Assembly: GCA_017557195.1 (NCBI GenBank)
Contig: JAFZAL010000178.1
Span: 1 to 42,551 of the forward strand
Source of the DNA: Thermoguttaceae bacterium
GTDB taxonomy: Bacteria > Planctomycetota > Planctomycetia > Pirellulales > Thermoguttaceae
Reading direction: 5' to 3'
Length of the DNA stretch: 42,551 bases
The notes under the pieces were generated by a model, which saw only the letters and a program-made list of their open reading frames with translations, searched no databases and had not been told where the DNA came from. Below, piece by piece: positions 26,341-34,438 of the stretch. Position 1 is the stretch's first letter; each line of letters opens with the position of its first letter. A program made the translations under genes and the position numbers.

Positions 26341-26520
26341 TAACAGTTTTAAAACTTTGCGAACTTTGCGTGAATTTTCTTTATCTGTACCGCAGTACTT
26401 AATGGAACATTTCAAAAATTTAAAACTTTGCGAACTTTGCGGACTTTGCGTGAGACCTTCTTGTCTGTATCACAGTATTTGACGGAATATTCCAACCTTT
26501 ACGTCCTTTGCGTGTCTCAG
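26341..26520. repeat. word array (ACTTTGCG), right arm, with imperfect 75-90 bp tandem units
   Basis: Three imperfect units share AAAACTTTGCGAACTTTGCG, then TTCTTTATCTGTACCGCAGT-like or TTGTCTGTATCACAGTATTT-like sequence, and end in GGAATATTCC-like or TCAGTCAGCTC sequence. They follow the GxxExxY start. The unit boundaries are approximate. Confidence 0.65.
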
Positions 26521-26548
26521 TCAGCTCTGCAGTATTTAACGTTCTCGA

Positions 26549-26827
26549 TTATTTCATTTCGAATTGTTCAATCGTGAACTTGCCGACGGCGTTCATGATT
26601 CCGCCGAACTTGACAAACGGTTCGGACGCCATGTGCGCCTTCAAAGCGGCTTCGTCGCGCCATGTCTCGCAGAAAAACAGAATGTCGGGACGGGTTCCGC
26701 TTTTGAACACGTCGTAAGCGACGCAGCCGTCCTGTTTGTTCGATTCCGCAACGAGTTCTTTGGCGGCGGCGAGGGCTTCCTCGAGACGTTCTTCCGTGGT
26801 TTGATAGAAACAGTTAATTCGAATCAT
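26549..26827 (-). CDS. putative ABM-domain monooxygenase
   Basis: This 92-residue protein fits the antibiotic-biosynthesis monooxygenase (ABM) fold: two beta-alpha-beta units around RINCFYQTTEERLEEALAA, the ESNKQDGCVAYDVFKS motif and FFCETWRDEAALKAHMAS. Members act on quinols or other aromatic/peroxidised molecules. The start follows AAGGAG by 7 bases. Substrate unknown; acts alone. Confidence 0.85.
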   Translation of the reverse strand: MIRINCFYQTTEERLEEALAAAKELVAESNKQDGCVAYDVFKSGTRPDILFFCETWRDEAALKAHMASEPFVKFGGIMNAVGKFTIEQFEMK

Positions 26828-26914
26828 TGTTATCTCCTTAAATATTGAATTCTCTCGGCTCTCTAATCAAATTTTAACCATCAATTAAATCGAGAGTCCG
26901 TTTCCAGGTTATGT

Positions 26915-27889
26915 TCAACGTCTTGGCAAAGCGCCGGTAATATCATGAGCGTGATACGGCTCTTCCAGGAACGCAACGTCTTCCGGCGTCAAAACAAGGT
27001 CGACAGAACGAACGGCGGCGTCGAAGTGCTTGGCGTTTGTGGCGCCGACTATCGGCGAGGCGACGCCTTTGGCGAAATGCCAGGCAAGAGCGACTTCGGA
27101 CATGCTGACTCCCAGACGGTTTGCCAGTTGAGCGACACGTTCTATTATCTTCAGGTTGTTCTCTTTTTCTTTGCCGTATTTAGCTCGGAGAACCTTGTCG
27201 GTCTGAGAGCGCTTGGAGTCGCTGTCCCACTCCGGGCGAGTAAGATGACCGCCGGCAAGCGGAGAATACGGTATGAGCGAAACGCCGTATTGATTCGCTA
27301 CTGGAATCAGGTCGCGTTCGTCTTCCCGGTAAAGAAGATTGTAGTGATTCTGAAGGGTTGAGAAAAGCGTCCAACCGTTTCTTTCCGCTGCAATCTGCAG
27401 GTTGTGAAACTGGTATCCGTACATTGCGCTGGCGCCGAGCGCTCGAACTTTTCCCGCCTTGACGAGAGCGTCCAGAGCCGCCATCGTCTCCTCAATCGGG
27501 GTCGAATAGTCGAAACGGTGAATCTGATAAAGGTCCAGGTAATCCGTTCCCAAACGAGCAAGCGTCCCGTCAATTTCGCGTTCAATCGCCGCCTTCGACA
27601 GATGTCCGTCGTTGAAGTAAACTTTAGAGGCGATTACAACCTTGTCGCGAGCAACTCCCAAATCCTTCAAGGCGCGGCACAGAAACTCCTCGCTTGTGCC
27701 ATGAGAGTAACAGTTAGCAGTGTCAAAGAAGTTTACGCCGAGACTAATCGCATGACTAATCATGGCGGTCGTTTCTTCCTGCGGCAGCGTCCAGGGCTGA
27801 AAATCGTCTGACGCAACGCCGTAGGACATGCAGCCAACGCAAATTCGGCTGACTTCGATTCCGGTGTTTCCCAGTTTGGTATATTTCAT
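26915..27889 (-). CDS. aldo/keto reductase
   Basis: This 324-residue NADPH-dependent enzyme carries the family motifs: MKYTKLGNTGIEVSRICVG start, FFDTANCYSHGTSE (catalytic Asp and Tyr), ASKVYFN (catalytic Lys), QIHRFD (His). The C-terminal part ends in the usual cofactor helix with VGATNAKHFDAAV. It is of the YghZ/voltage-gated-channel beta-subunit-like type. Substrates are aldehydes or ketones; specificity unknown. Single gene. Confidence 0.93.
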   Translation of the reverse strand: MKYTKLGNTGIEVSRICVGCMSYGVASDDFQPWTLPQEETTAMISHAISLGVNFFDTANCYSHGTSEEFLCRALKDLGVARDKVVIASKVYFNDGHLSKAAIEREIDGTLARLGTDYLDLYQIHRFDYSTPIEETMAALDALVKAGKVRALGASAMYGYQFHNLQIAAERNGWTLFSTLQNHYNLLYREDERDLIPVANQYGVSLIPYSPLAGGHLTRPEWDSDSKRSQTDKVLRAKYGKEKENNLKIIERVAQLANRLGVSMSEVALAWHFAKGVASPIVGATNAKHFDAAVRSVDLVLTPEDVAFLEEPYHAHDITGALPRR

Positions 27890-27943
27890 GATTAACGATT
27901 CCTTCTGTTCTCAACCGTTTTTAGCGCAAAACAACGTCTTTTG

Positions 27944-28183
27944 TTATTGCAACTCCTTTTCCAGCGCTCTTGCCAGCTGGTCAGGACACGACGTTCCGTT
28001 TTGGCATTGAATCCCCTTGAGCATCGCGACGACGTCTTCCACCTTGCGTCCAATGACCAACTTCGCTACTCCTTGCGTGTTGCCAGTGCATCCGCCGATG
28101 AACTGGCACGCTGTTACAACGCCGTTTTCAACCTCGTATTCGATGCCAGTTGAACAGGTTCCGCGCGTCTGATAATACTTCAT
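27944..28183 (-). CDS. TSCPD-domain protein
   Basis: This 79-residue protein has the TSCPDQLARALE motif near its C-terminus and CQFIGGCTGNTQGV in the middle, typical of the TIGR03905-type family. The three cysteine motifs suggest metal or substrate binding. The start is preceded by AAGGAG 9 bases upstream. The role is unknown; related domains occur at the ends of ribonucleotide reductases. Confidence 0.88.
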   Translation of the reverse strand: MKYYQTRGTCSTGIEYEVENGVVTACQFIGGCTGNTQGVAKLVIGRKVEDVVAMLKGIQCQNGTSCPDQLARALEKELQ

Positions 28184-28345
28184 TGTTATTGTCTCCTTAA
28201 AAAGAGTGCGTCCATCGATAACTCCTTCCGCGGCTCTCGCTCCCGGAACGTCTGGACGAAAAACATTTTTAACATATCTTGAATTATACTACAGATCAAA
28301 CAATAAGCAAGTGGGCAAAAAATTTTTGGAATAGATTAAACCTCG

Positions 28346-28374
28346 TTGACATCGTCTCAAAAGGTGGGTATAAT
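28346..28374 (+). promoter_or_regulatory. near-consensus sigma70 promoter of the GH43-like gene
   Basis: TTGACA (28346-28351), 17-base spacer, TATAAT (28369-28374): both boxes are consensus. The transcript would start near 28381, where a TTGCGAGTAGCGAG array begins. Confidence 0.8.
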
Positions 28375-28380
28375 ATATAA

Positions 28381-28404
28381 AGTTGCGAGTAGCGAGTTGC
28401 GAGA
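28381..28404. repeat. word array (TTGCGAG) at the transcript start
   Basis: AGTTGCGAGTAGCGAGTTGC words begin at the expected first bases of the GH43-like transcript. Only one arm is present. Confidence 0.65.
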
Positions 28405-28497
28405 GGATTCAAACGTGGTATTGACTCTCGCGATTTGGGCGAGGATTTTTGCCGCCTCGTAATTTATTTCCAATTTTTTATTTATAACTTAAATCCC

Positions 28498-29574
28498 ATG
28501 AACAGACGTGAATTTGGAAGTCGATTGTTTCGCTTGACCGGGGCGGGAGTCGCCGCCGGGACGTTTTTCTCTGCGCCGTACGTTTTCGGAGACGAGTCGG
28601 ACGAGTCCGCCGCCGTTTCCCAGTCGGAAATGGAATCCATCTACGAGGAAATCAAAACGCCGTACAAGTACGGGATTATTCTAGACAAGCTCAACGGTCA
28701 GCTGGTTGACTGCCCGTCGATTTTCCGGAAAGACGGCGTCTGGTATATGGTCTTCATTTCCATGACAGGCGGTACTGGTTACGAAACGTTTCTCGCCAAA
28801 AGCGACGATCTGATTAAATGGGAATATCTCGGTCCGATTCTCGCGTTTCCGCAGACGGGCTGGGACGCCTGGCAGGTCGCGGGATACGCCTCTTTAATTG
28901 ATACGACCTGGGGCGGTTCCGCCGAGATTCAGCAGTACGACGGCAAATACTGGCTGACGTACTTGGGCGGACATCGCAAAGGATACGAACCTGACCCGCT
29001 GTCGATGGGCGTTGCTTACACAGATGACCCGACTGCTGCCAAAGAGTGGACGCGGTACGAGCAGAATCCGATTTTCTCCCCGAAGGACGAAGACGCCCGC
29101 TGGTTTGAGAAAACGACGCTTTATAAGAGTACGGTGATTTGGGACAAGGCGCAAACCCTCGGCGCGCCGTTTGTGATGTACTACAACGCTAAGCACAGCG
29201 GGGCAGAACGAATCGGCATGGCGATTTCAAAAGACATGCGGAACTGGACGCGATACGGCGCTGACCCGGTTATCGACAACCATCGCGGCATCTCCGGCGA
29301 CCCGCAAATTGTGAAAATCGGCGACTACTGGGTCATGTTCTACTTCGGGGCCTTCTGGAAGCCGAAAGCGTTCGACACGTTCGCCGTTTCAAAAGACCTG
29401 GTTCACTGGACGAAATGGACGGGAACGGATTTAATCGCTCCCTCCGAACCTTGGGACGCGACCTACGCCCACAAACCGTGGTGCGTCAAGGTCGACGGCA
29501 TCGTATACCATTTCTACTGCGCCGTCGGCAACCAAGGAAGAGCCATCGCGTTGGCGACGTCGAAGAAGATATAG
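28498..29574 (+). CDS. Tat-exported glycosidase-like protein (five-bladed propeller, GH43-like)
   Basis: This 358-residue protein has a twin-arginine leader (MNRREFGSRLFRLTG). The body is a five-bladed beta-propeller of glycosidase type, with repeated blade-like YMVFISMTG, YWLTYLGG, FVMYYNAKHSG and WVMFYFG motifs, and acid residues in DCPSIF, DPQIV and similar places. It resembles GH43/GH32-like hydrolases; the exact family and substrate are uncertain. ATG 28498 is chosen because the Tat motif starts there. The TAG stop (29572-29574) is the first triplet of a GGGAGTAGGG array. Confidence 0.75.
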   Translation: MNRREFGSRLFRLTGAGVAAGTFFSAPYVFGDESDESAAVSQSEMESIYEEIKTPYKYGIILDKLNGQLVDCPSIFRKDGVWYMVFISMTGGTGYETFLAKSDDLIKWEYLGPILAFPQTGWDAWQVAGYASLIDTTWGGSAEIQQYDGKYWLTYLGGHRKGYEPDPLSMGVAYTDDPTAAKEWTRYEQNPIFSPKDEDARWFEKTTLYKSTVIWDKAQTLGAPFVMYYNAKHSGAERIGMAISKDMRNWTRYGADPVIDNHRGISGDPQIVKIGDYWVMFYFGAFWKPKAFDTFAVSKDLVHWTKWTGTDLIAPSEPWDATYAHKPWCVKVDGIVYHFYCAVGNQGRAIALATSKKI

Positions 29575-29714
29575 GGAGTAGGGAATGGGGAATAGGGAAT
29601 AGTTATAAGTTATTAGTGGTTAGTGGTTAGTACGCAAGCGCTCATCAAACTTACCACTTACCACTTACTACTTACCACTCCCTACTCCCTACTCCCTATT
29701 TCCTATTCCCTGAC
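29572..29714. repeat. nested inverted array: GGGAGTA outer, GTGGTTA inner arms, ACGCAAGCGCT core
   Basis: From the outside in: TAGGGAGTAGGGAATGGGG, then GTGGTTAGTGGTTAG, core ACGCAAGCGCT (29632-29642), then CTTACCACTTACCACTTAC, then CTCCCTACTCCCTACTCCC. Two word families are arranged concentrically. Its ends are the stop codon of the plus-strand gene and the stop codon of pepT (29703-29705). Confidence 0.85.
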
Positions 29715-30938
29715 TATCTCCAACGACCATTCCAGCGTTTCGAGCATTTCGTCGAGGTTTGCCCATTCGACAACGGCATGAGGGTTGTGGGAGCCGGCTG
29801 TTAAATTGGGAGTGGGAAGCCCCATCTCCGTCAGGCGGGAACCGTCTGTTCCGCCGCGGACGATTTGTCGAATCGCGGTTCTGCCCAGTTTCGCCAAAGC
29901 GTTACAGGCGCGGTCGACCGCTTCCGGGCGTTCTCTTAGTCCATCGCCCATGTTGCGGTACTGGAATACCGTTTCGACGTCTGCTTTCATGCCGGGGAAC
30001 GGCTCGATCGCCTTGGCGGCAAGCTCTTTGAGCCAGTCGGCGAAAACGGCAAGCTGGGGCGTGTCGAAGGCGCGGAGAATCAGCCGGACAACCGTCTTTT
30101 CGCAGTTGCCGGAAATGTCGACCGGGTGAACGAACGGCTCTCGATTTTCCGTCGTTTCCGGGCTGACGCCGTCTTTGGGCAGCAAGTCAATAAAGGCAGA
30201 GACGCCTTTAATCGCGTTGACCAGTTTCCCCTTTCCAATGGACGGGTGAATGTTGACACCGTGGAATGTAACAATCGCCATGTCGGCGGAGAAGGTTTCG
30301 ACGTCGATGCCGTTGGTTCCTTCCGAGTCGAGCGTATAGGCGAAATCGCACTTGAACCTGTCCAGCTCGATATGGTCTGCGCCTCTGCCGATTTCTTCGT
30401 CAACGGAAAAGCACAGACGAATCGTTCCGTGGGGGAAGTCCGGGTTGTCGAGCAGGAACTTCGCCATTTCCATCATGACAGCAACGCCGGTTTTGTCGTC
30501 GCCGCCCAAAAGGGTCGTTCCGTCTGTTACAATAATCGTTTTGCCAACGGCGTGGGCGAGTTCGCTGTTCTCGCTGAACGCAATCGTTTTCCCGGAGTCG
30601 CCCAGGACGATGTCGGAGCCGTCGTAATTCTCGATTACGCGAGGACGAACAGGTCCCGTCGGAACGTCCGGCGCGGTGTCGACGTGAGCGCAGAATCCAA
30701 TTGTCGGACAGGGCTTGTCGACGTTGGATTCAATAGTCGCGTAGACGACGCCAAACTCTGACAGGAAGACGTCTTTAATCCCCAGTTCCTTGAGCTGGTT
30801 GTACAGCAGCCGGGAAAGGTCAAGCTGACGTTCCGTGCTGGGCGCGGACGGCGAGTCGTCACAAGACCCGGTGTCGATTTGTACGTACTGCAAAAATCTT
30901 TCCAGCAAGCCGGATCGAGTTTCGACGGAAAAGCTCAT
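29703..30938 (-). CDS. pepT: peptidase T (tripeptidase)
   Basis: This 411-residue cytoplasmic M20 metallopeptidase releases the N-terminal residue from tripeptides. Metal-ligand motifs are visible: GFCAHVDTAPD, LLGGDDKTG, FSVDEEIGRG, TLDSEG and a final SHNPH. The start overlaps the previous gene's stop by 4 bases (ATGA), so it is translated as part of the Sel1-xseA-DUF1844-pepT cluster. Its stop codon sits in the nested array. Confidence 0.93.
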   Translation of the reverse strand: MSFSVETRSGLLERFLQYVQIDTGSCDDSPSAPSTERQLDLSRLLYNQLKELGIKDVFLSEFGVVYATIESNVDKPCPTIGFCAHVDTAPDVPTGPVRPRVIENYDGSDIVLGDSGKTIAFSENSELAHAVGKTIIVTDGTTLLGGDDKTGVAVMMEMAKFLLDNPDFPHGTIRLCFSVDEEIGRGADHIELDRFKCDFAYTLDSEGTNGIDVETFSADMAIVTFHGVNIHPSIGKGKLVNAIKGVSAFIDLLPKDGVSPETTENREPFVHPVDISGNCEKTVVRLILRAFDTPQLAVFADWLKELAAKAIEPFPGMKADVETVFQYRNMGDGLRERPEAVDRACNALAKLGRTAIRQIVRGGTDGSRLTEMGLPTPNLTAGSHNPHAVVEWANLDEMLETLEWSLEIVRE

Positions 30939-31204
30939 TTTTGAGCCTCCTTGACGCGGACGTAGCCCATGTGGAGTTCGTAAAGAATCTGGTCGAACAT
31001 CTTTTCTTCTTCGGGTGTTTTATTATTCTTGGTCTTTTGGTCGATAATTTCGACGAGCGTAATAAAATGCTGCGCCAAGGGCAGATTGACTTCACTTTTT
31101 TCCTGTCCGGGAATGTTCAGAATTCCCATGGCAACCATCGCTTGAGTGGCAAGCATGGAAACAAGAGTCTGCAAGCTCGCTTCGGGTAATTGTTCGTTTG
31201 ACAT
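30935..31204 (-). CDS. DUF1844 protein
   Basis: This 89-residue protein matches DUF1844: LQTLVSMLATQAMVAMGILN and VNLPLAQHFITLVEIIDQK, helical throughout with an amphipathic character. A Shine-Dalgarno AAAGG lies about 6-12 bases before the ATG. Its end overlaps the pepT start by 4 bases. The function is unknown. Confidence 0.9.
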   Translation of the reverse strand: MSNEQLPEASLQTLVSMLATQAMVAMGILNIPGQEKSEVNLPLAQHFITLVEIIDQKTKNNKTPEEEKMFDQILYELHMGYVRVKEAQK

Positions 31205-31243
31205 ATCCTTTTGTTCCTTTCTTTAAAATGATAATGAATTTTT

Positions 31244-31315
31244 ATAGTTGCGAGTAGCGAGTTGCGAGTTGCGAGATGATTTTCTTCCGGGGGCTTACGC
31301 ACCCCGGCTTGCCTA
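31244..31315. repeat. word array (TTGCGAG) and CCGGGG hairpin element after xseA
   Basis: AGTTGCGAGTAGCGAGTTGC words at 31244-31275 are followed by GAAGAAA/CCGGGGGCTTACGCACCCCGG (split here), ending at the TAG stop of xseA (31313-31315). The CCGGGG element matches the one after acpS in inverse orientation. Confidence 0.7.
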
Positions 31316-32527
31316 ATTGCTACTCTCAACAACGCTCTTAATTCTGCCCTTCTCCAAAACCGTTGTAATTGTATCGCCCACGGACAATTCGTCGGCGGAA
31401 CGGACAACGTCGCTGCGGTTATTGAGTGTAACAGAATAGCCTCGTGCGAGGGTTTTCAGGGGCGAGAGGGACTCGACTTTCACCGCCGTCTTTTCCAGCT
31501 GCGCCGTTTTGTCTTTGACGCAGGCGTCTGCTGATCGGCAAAGCCGCTTTTCCAGGTCGTCCAGCTGCTGCGCTCTGAACAGAACGCCGTCGAGCGGGTT
31601 AGTAAACACCCGGCGGGATTCGATATTCTCCAGCCACTGAACAGCAAGTTGAAATCGGCTGTTGAGCGCGGATTTGAGCTGAGCAGTATACTGACGCAAG
31701 CGCTGCTGCATTGCCGTCGTGTCGGGAGAAACCCGCTGGGCGGCGTCGGTAGGCGTCAAAGCGCGAACGTCCGCGGCGAAGTCCGAAAGCGTTACATCGA
31801 CTTCATGTCCGATGGCGGAGACGACGGGAATCTTTGACGCTGCAATCGCTCGAACGACGATTTCTTCGTTGAACGTCCAGAGGTCTTCCGGCGACCCGCC
31901 GCCGCGTGTTACAACAATCACGTCAACCGGGTCGTTCATTCGGTTGAGAGCCTGGATTTGAGCTGCGACTTCCAGGCTGGCGCCGTCGCCCTGCATTTTC
32001 GCTGGGGCGATAAGGACATTAATCCCTTTCCAGCGCAGACGCAGAGTTTCCAAAAAATCGTGCAGCGCCGCCGTTCCCACGCCTGTTACAACGCCAATTC
32101 GACGAATGTCGCGGGGAATCGGTCGCTTGCGCCGGTCGTCGAAAAGCCCTTCTTCCGACAGTTTCTTGAACAGTAATCTATATTCCCGCTGAAGCCGTCC
32201 TTCTCCCCGCGGTTCCGCATGGTCGATGATAAGCTGATAGCGTCCGGACGGAGGGTAGACGTCAATTCGCCCGCGGCAAAGGATTTCCATGCCGTCTTGA
32301 AGGTCAAAGTTGATTTTAGACGCCGTCGACCGCCAAATTACAGCGCCGACGACGCTTGTTCCGTCGCCGTCTTTGAGCGATAAATAAACGTGCCCGGCGG
32401 AAGAACGAGACAGACCGGAGACCTCGCCGCAAACCCAAACGTTTGACAGCTCGCGACCCAGGACGTTTTTAATAATTTCGTTGAGCTGCGTTACAGAAAG
32501 AACGGGGGGATTTTGACTTTCTTTCAT
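31313..32527 (-). CDS. xseA: exodeoxyribonuclease VII large subunit
   Basis: This 404-residue protein is the catalytic subunit of ExoVII, which degrades single-stranded DNA. It has the OB-fold start LNEIIKNVLGRELSNVWVCG followed by GHVYLSLKD, DGMEILCRGRIDVYPPSG, the GGGSPEDLWTFNEE nuclease motif, and the C-terminal LKTLARGYSVTLN. The start overlaps the Sel1 gene stop (ATGA). The small subunit xseB, usually adjacent, is not seen between here and DUF1844 or elsewhere in the window. Confidence 0.95.
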   Translation of the reverse strand: MKESQNPPVLSVTQLNEIIKNVLGRELSNVWVCGEVSGLSRSSAGHVYLSLKDGDGTSVVGAVIWRSTASKINFDLQDGMEILCRGRIDVYPPSGRYQLIIDHAEPRGEGRLQREYRLLFKKLSEEGLFDDRRKRPIPRDIRRIGVVTGVGTAALHDFLETLRLRWKGINVLIAPAKMQGDGASLEVAAQIQALNRMNDPVDVIVVTRGGGSPEDLWTFNEEIVVRAIAASKIPVVSAIGHEVDVTLSDFAADVRALTPTDAAQRVSPDTTAMQQRLRQYTAQLKSALNSRFQLAVQWLENIESRRVFTNPLDGVLFRAQQLDDLEKRLCRSADACVKDKTAQLEKTAVKVESLSPLKTLARGYSVTLNNRSDVVRSADELSVGDTITTVLEKGRIKSVVESSN

Positions 32528-33237
32528 TCTTCGCTTTCCGTAACAGAATTCATTTGTTCAAGAAATTCAATAGCAGGGGGAAATCCTGCGTCGGCGGCTT
32601 TGCGAAGCCAGTCCATAGCCGCTTTTTCGTCCGGTTCGAGACATTCGCCTTTGGCGTACCACAAAGCCAGATTGAACATTGCTTCCGGAAAACCGTTTTC
32701 AGCGGATTCCAGCCACCAGTGCATTGCAATCATCGGATTCTTTTCGACGCCAATGCCATGCAAATACAAATATCCCATCTGATTTTGAGAAGCGGCGTGC
32801 CCATGCTGAGCGGCAACCTCAAACCATTTCCTGGCAGCGTCGTCGAGCTGTGGAACGCCGCGTCCTTCCAGATACAGACGCCCTAGAGCAAACTGAGCGT
32901 CGCCGTCCGCCTGCTGAGCCGCTTTGAAGAACCATTGCGCCGCTGTTTGAGGATTTTCTTCAACGACCAGCCCGCTGTTGTAACAAACGCCCAGGTCGTA
33001 CTGAGCCATTGCAACGCCATGATTTGCTAACTCTGTTATTTTGTCTATGTCCGGCGAATCGCCATTCATCGGCGTTGAATAGACGTCTGCAGAACAACAA
33101 TCGCAGTCATGGTCGCGACGCTCATGATGACAATGTCCGCAAGAACAGCCCTCCGGGTGACAATGGTTATGTTCCGAGGACTTCGGAGAGCGTCCCTTGC
33201 TGTTTTTGTCCGTTTTACGCGTCGTTTTTTTGCTCAT
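32524..33237 (-). CDS. Sel1-repeat protein with a His/Cys-rich N-terminus
   Basis: This 237-residue protein has about five Sel1-like repeats between residues 70 and 230 (AQYDLGVCYNSGLVV, AQFALGRLYLEGRGV, SQNQMGYLYLHGIGV, AMFNLALWYAKGECL). Before them is a Lys/Arg-rich start and a His/Cys cluster at residues 23-48 (HNHCHPEGCSCGHCHH and DHDCDCC), which could bind zinc or copper. Sel1 proteins generally mediate protein contacts. It is the first gene of the xseA cluster, overlapping xseA by 4 bases. No signal peptide is seen. Confidence 0.85.
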   Translation of the reverse strand: MSKKTTRKTDKNSKGRSPKSSEHNHCHPEGCSCGHCHHERRDHDCDCCSADVYSTPMNGDSPDIDKITELANHGVAMAQYDLGVCYNSGLVVEENPQTAAQWFFKAAQQADGDAQFALGRLYLEGRGVPQLDDAARKWFEVAAQHGHAASQNQMGYLYLHGIGVEKNPMIAMHWWLESAENGFPEAMFNLALWYAKGECLEPDEKAAMDWLRKAADAGFPPAIEFLEQMNSVTESEE

Positions 33238-33259
33238 TCTTTGTTGCGATTAAGATAAA

Positions 33260-34411
33260 TCAGAAGGAGTTGTCTTGAATTTCGCATCCGTCTCCAGATG
33301 ACAAAAGACGATCGAAAACGCTATACACAGACGCGCTGCCGCTGGTATCGATTGTATCCGACAACCAATGCACTGAACCGTCGGCAAAACATGTTGTTAC
33401 GCCGCCCGCATGAGACGAACGCGTTGTCGCCTGCGTATTGGCAGCCTTTGTTCTGATTGGCATCTTCAGGTCGTACAATTCTTCGGCGGAATAATCTGAA
33501 CCTAATGATGTGAAAATCTGGTCGCCAACGCCGCCCTTGTTATTTCTGTCTCTGGCGTTAGGACCTTTGTCATACCCTTCTGATCGGGTGGTCAGATTTG
33601 TCCCTTCGTCCCAGCCGCAGGCGGCAATAGCGCTGGCGCCAGGACCGCCTAACGCCCAGGTTCCGCGCGGATCGGCAGACGTAACGCCCGCGCGCAGTTC
33701 CGCCAGTAAAATTGTGTTGCTGGCTCCGTCGGTAATATCTGTTATTCTTAAAGATTCTCCAGGCCCCATTACGCCGCGGTTGCTGGGAACAGACCAGTTG
33801 CTTCCGTACAGGTATTTAGGCTGTTTAAGCCCCATATTTGCGCCGTAATTGCAGCGAGCGCCGGTAAACGACGATTTTCCCGATACATAAATCACCCCGT
33901 TTGCCCCAGCGTCTGACGGACAGAGAATTGAAGGAATAATAGTTTCCCGGCACGATTTCATCGTGATAGAGCCGTCTTGAGTACTGGTAACAGATTGGTC
34001 GATAGTTTTTTTAATCTTTGTGCTGTATGCATTTTTGTTGAAACGATCAGGGCGCATAAGATTATAGATGTCGTCATACAAAGCTGCCTGTTCAATGTTG
34101 GGCAAAATTCGAACGACCCAGTTTTCCAGAACATTGGACTCGCCAGGGGAATCATAAGGACTGCCAGAATCCGCTTTAAAGTTCATGGCGGGAGGCAAGC
34201 CCTGGTTTTTTTGTTCATAATTCAGAAGCGCCGTTGCCAATTGTTTGATATTATTGCTGCATGTTGACTTTCGAGCGGCTTCGCGTGCGGCGTTGACAGC
34301 GGGAAGGAGCAATCCAATCAACACGCTCATAATAGCAATTACAACCAACAGTTCAACCAACGTAAAAGCGTTTTTATTTCTCATAATGTTCATTCTTTTA
34401 TTGCAAGTCAT
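33260..34411 (-). CDS. DUF1559 prepilin-like protein (third in the minus-strand order)
   Basis: This 383-residue protein has a type IV prepilin-like leader ending in NAFTLVELLVVIAI (residues near 14-27) and the signature PAVNAAREAARK. The long C-terminal domain contains NTILLAELRAG, RGTWALGG and ends with the SHAGGVTTCFADGSVHW signature. Internal ATGs at residues 7 and 10 (34393 and 34384) are as likely as the listed start. DUF1559 proteins are abundant in planctomycetes and are presumed exported pilin-like surface proteins. It is one of three tandem paralogues. Confidence 0.9.
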   Translation of the reverse strand: MTCNKRMNIMRNKNAFTLVELLVVIAIMSVLIGLLLPAVNAAREAARKSTCSNNIKQLATALLNYEQKNQGLPPAMNFKADSGSPYDSPGESNVLENWVVRILPNIEQAALYDDIYNLMRPDRFNKNAYSTKIKKTIDQSVTSTQDGSITMKSCRETIIPSILCPSDAGANGVIYVSGKSSFTGARCNYGANMGLKQPKYLYGSNWSVPSNRGVMGPGESLRITDITDGASNTILLAELRAGVTSADPRGTWALGGPGASAIAACGWDEGTNLTTRSEGYDKGPNARDRNNKGGVGDQIFTSLGSDYSAEELYDLKMPIRTKAANTQATTRSSHAGGVTTCFADGSVHWLSDTIDTSGSASVYSVFDRLLSSGDGCEIQDNSF

Positions 34412-34438
34412 GATAGACGTCTAAAAATTCCGTTTATA

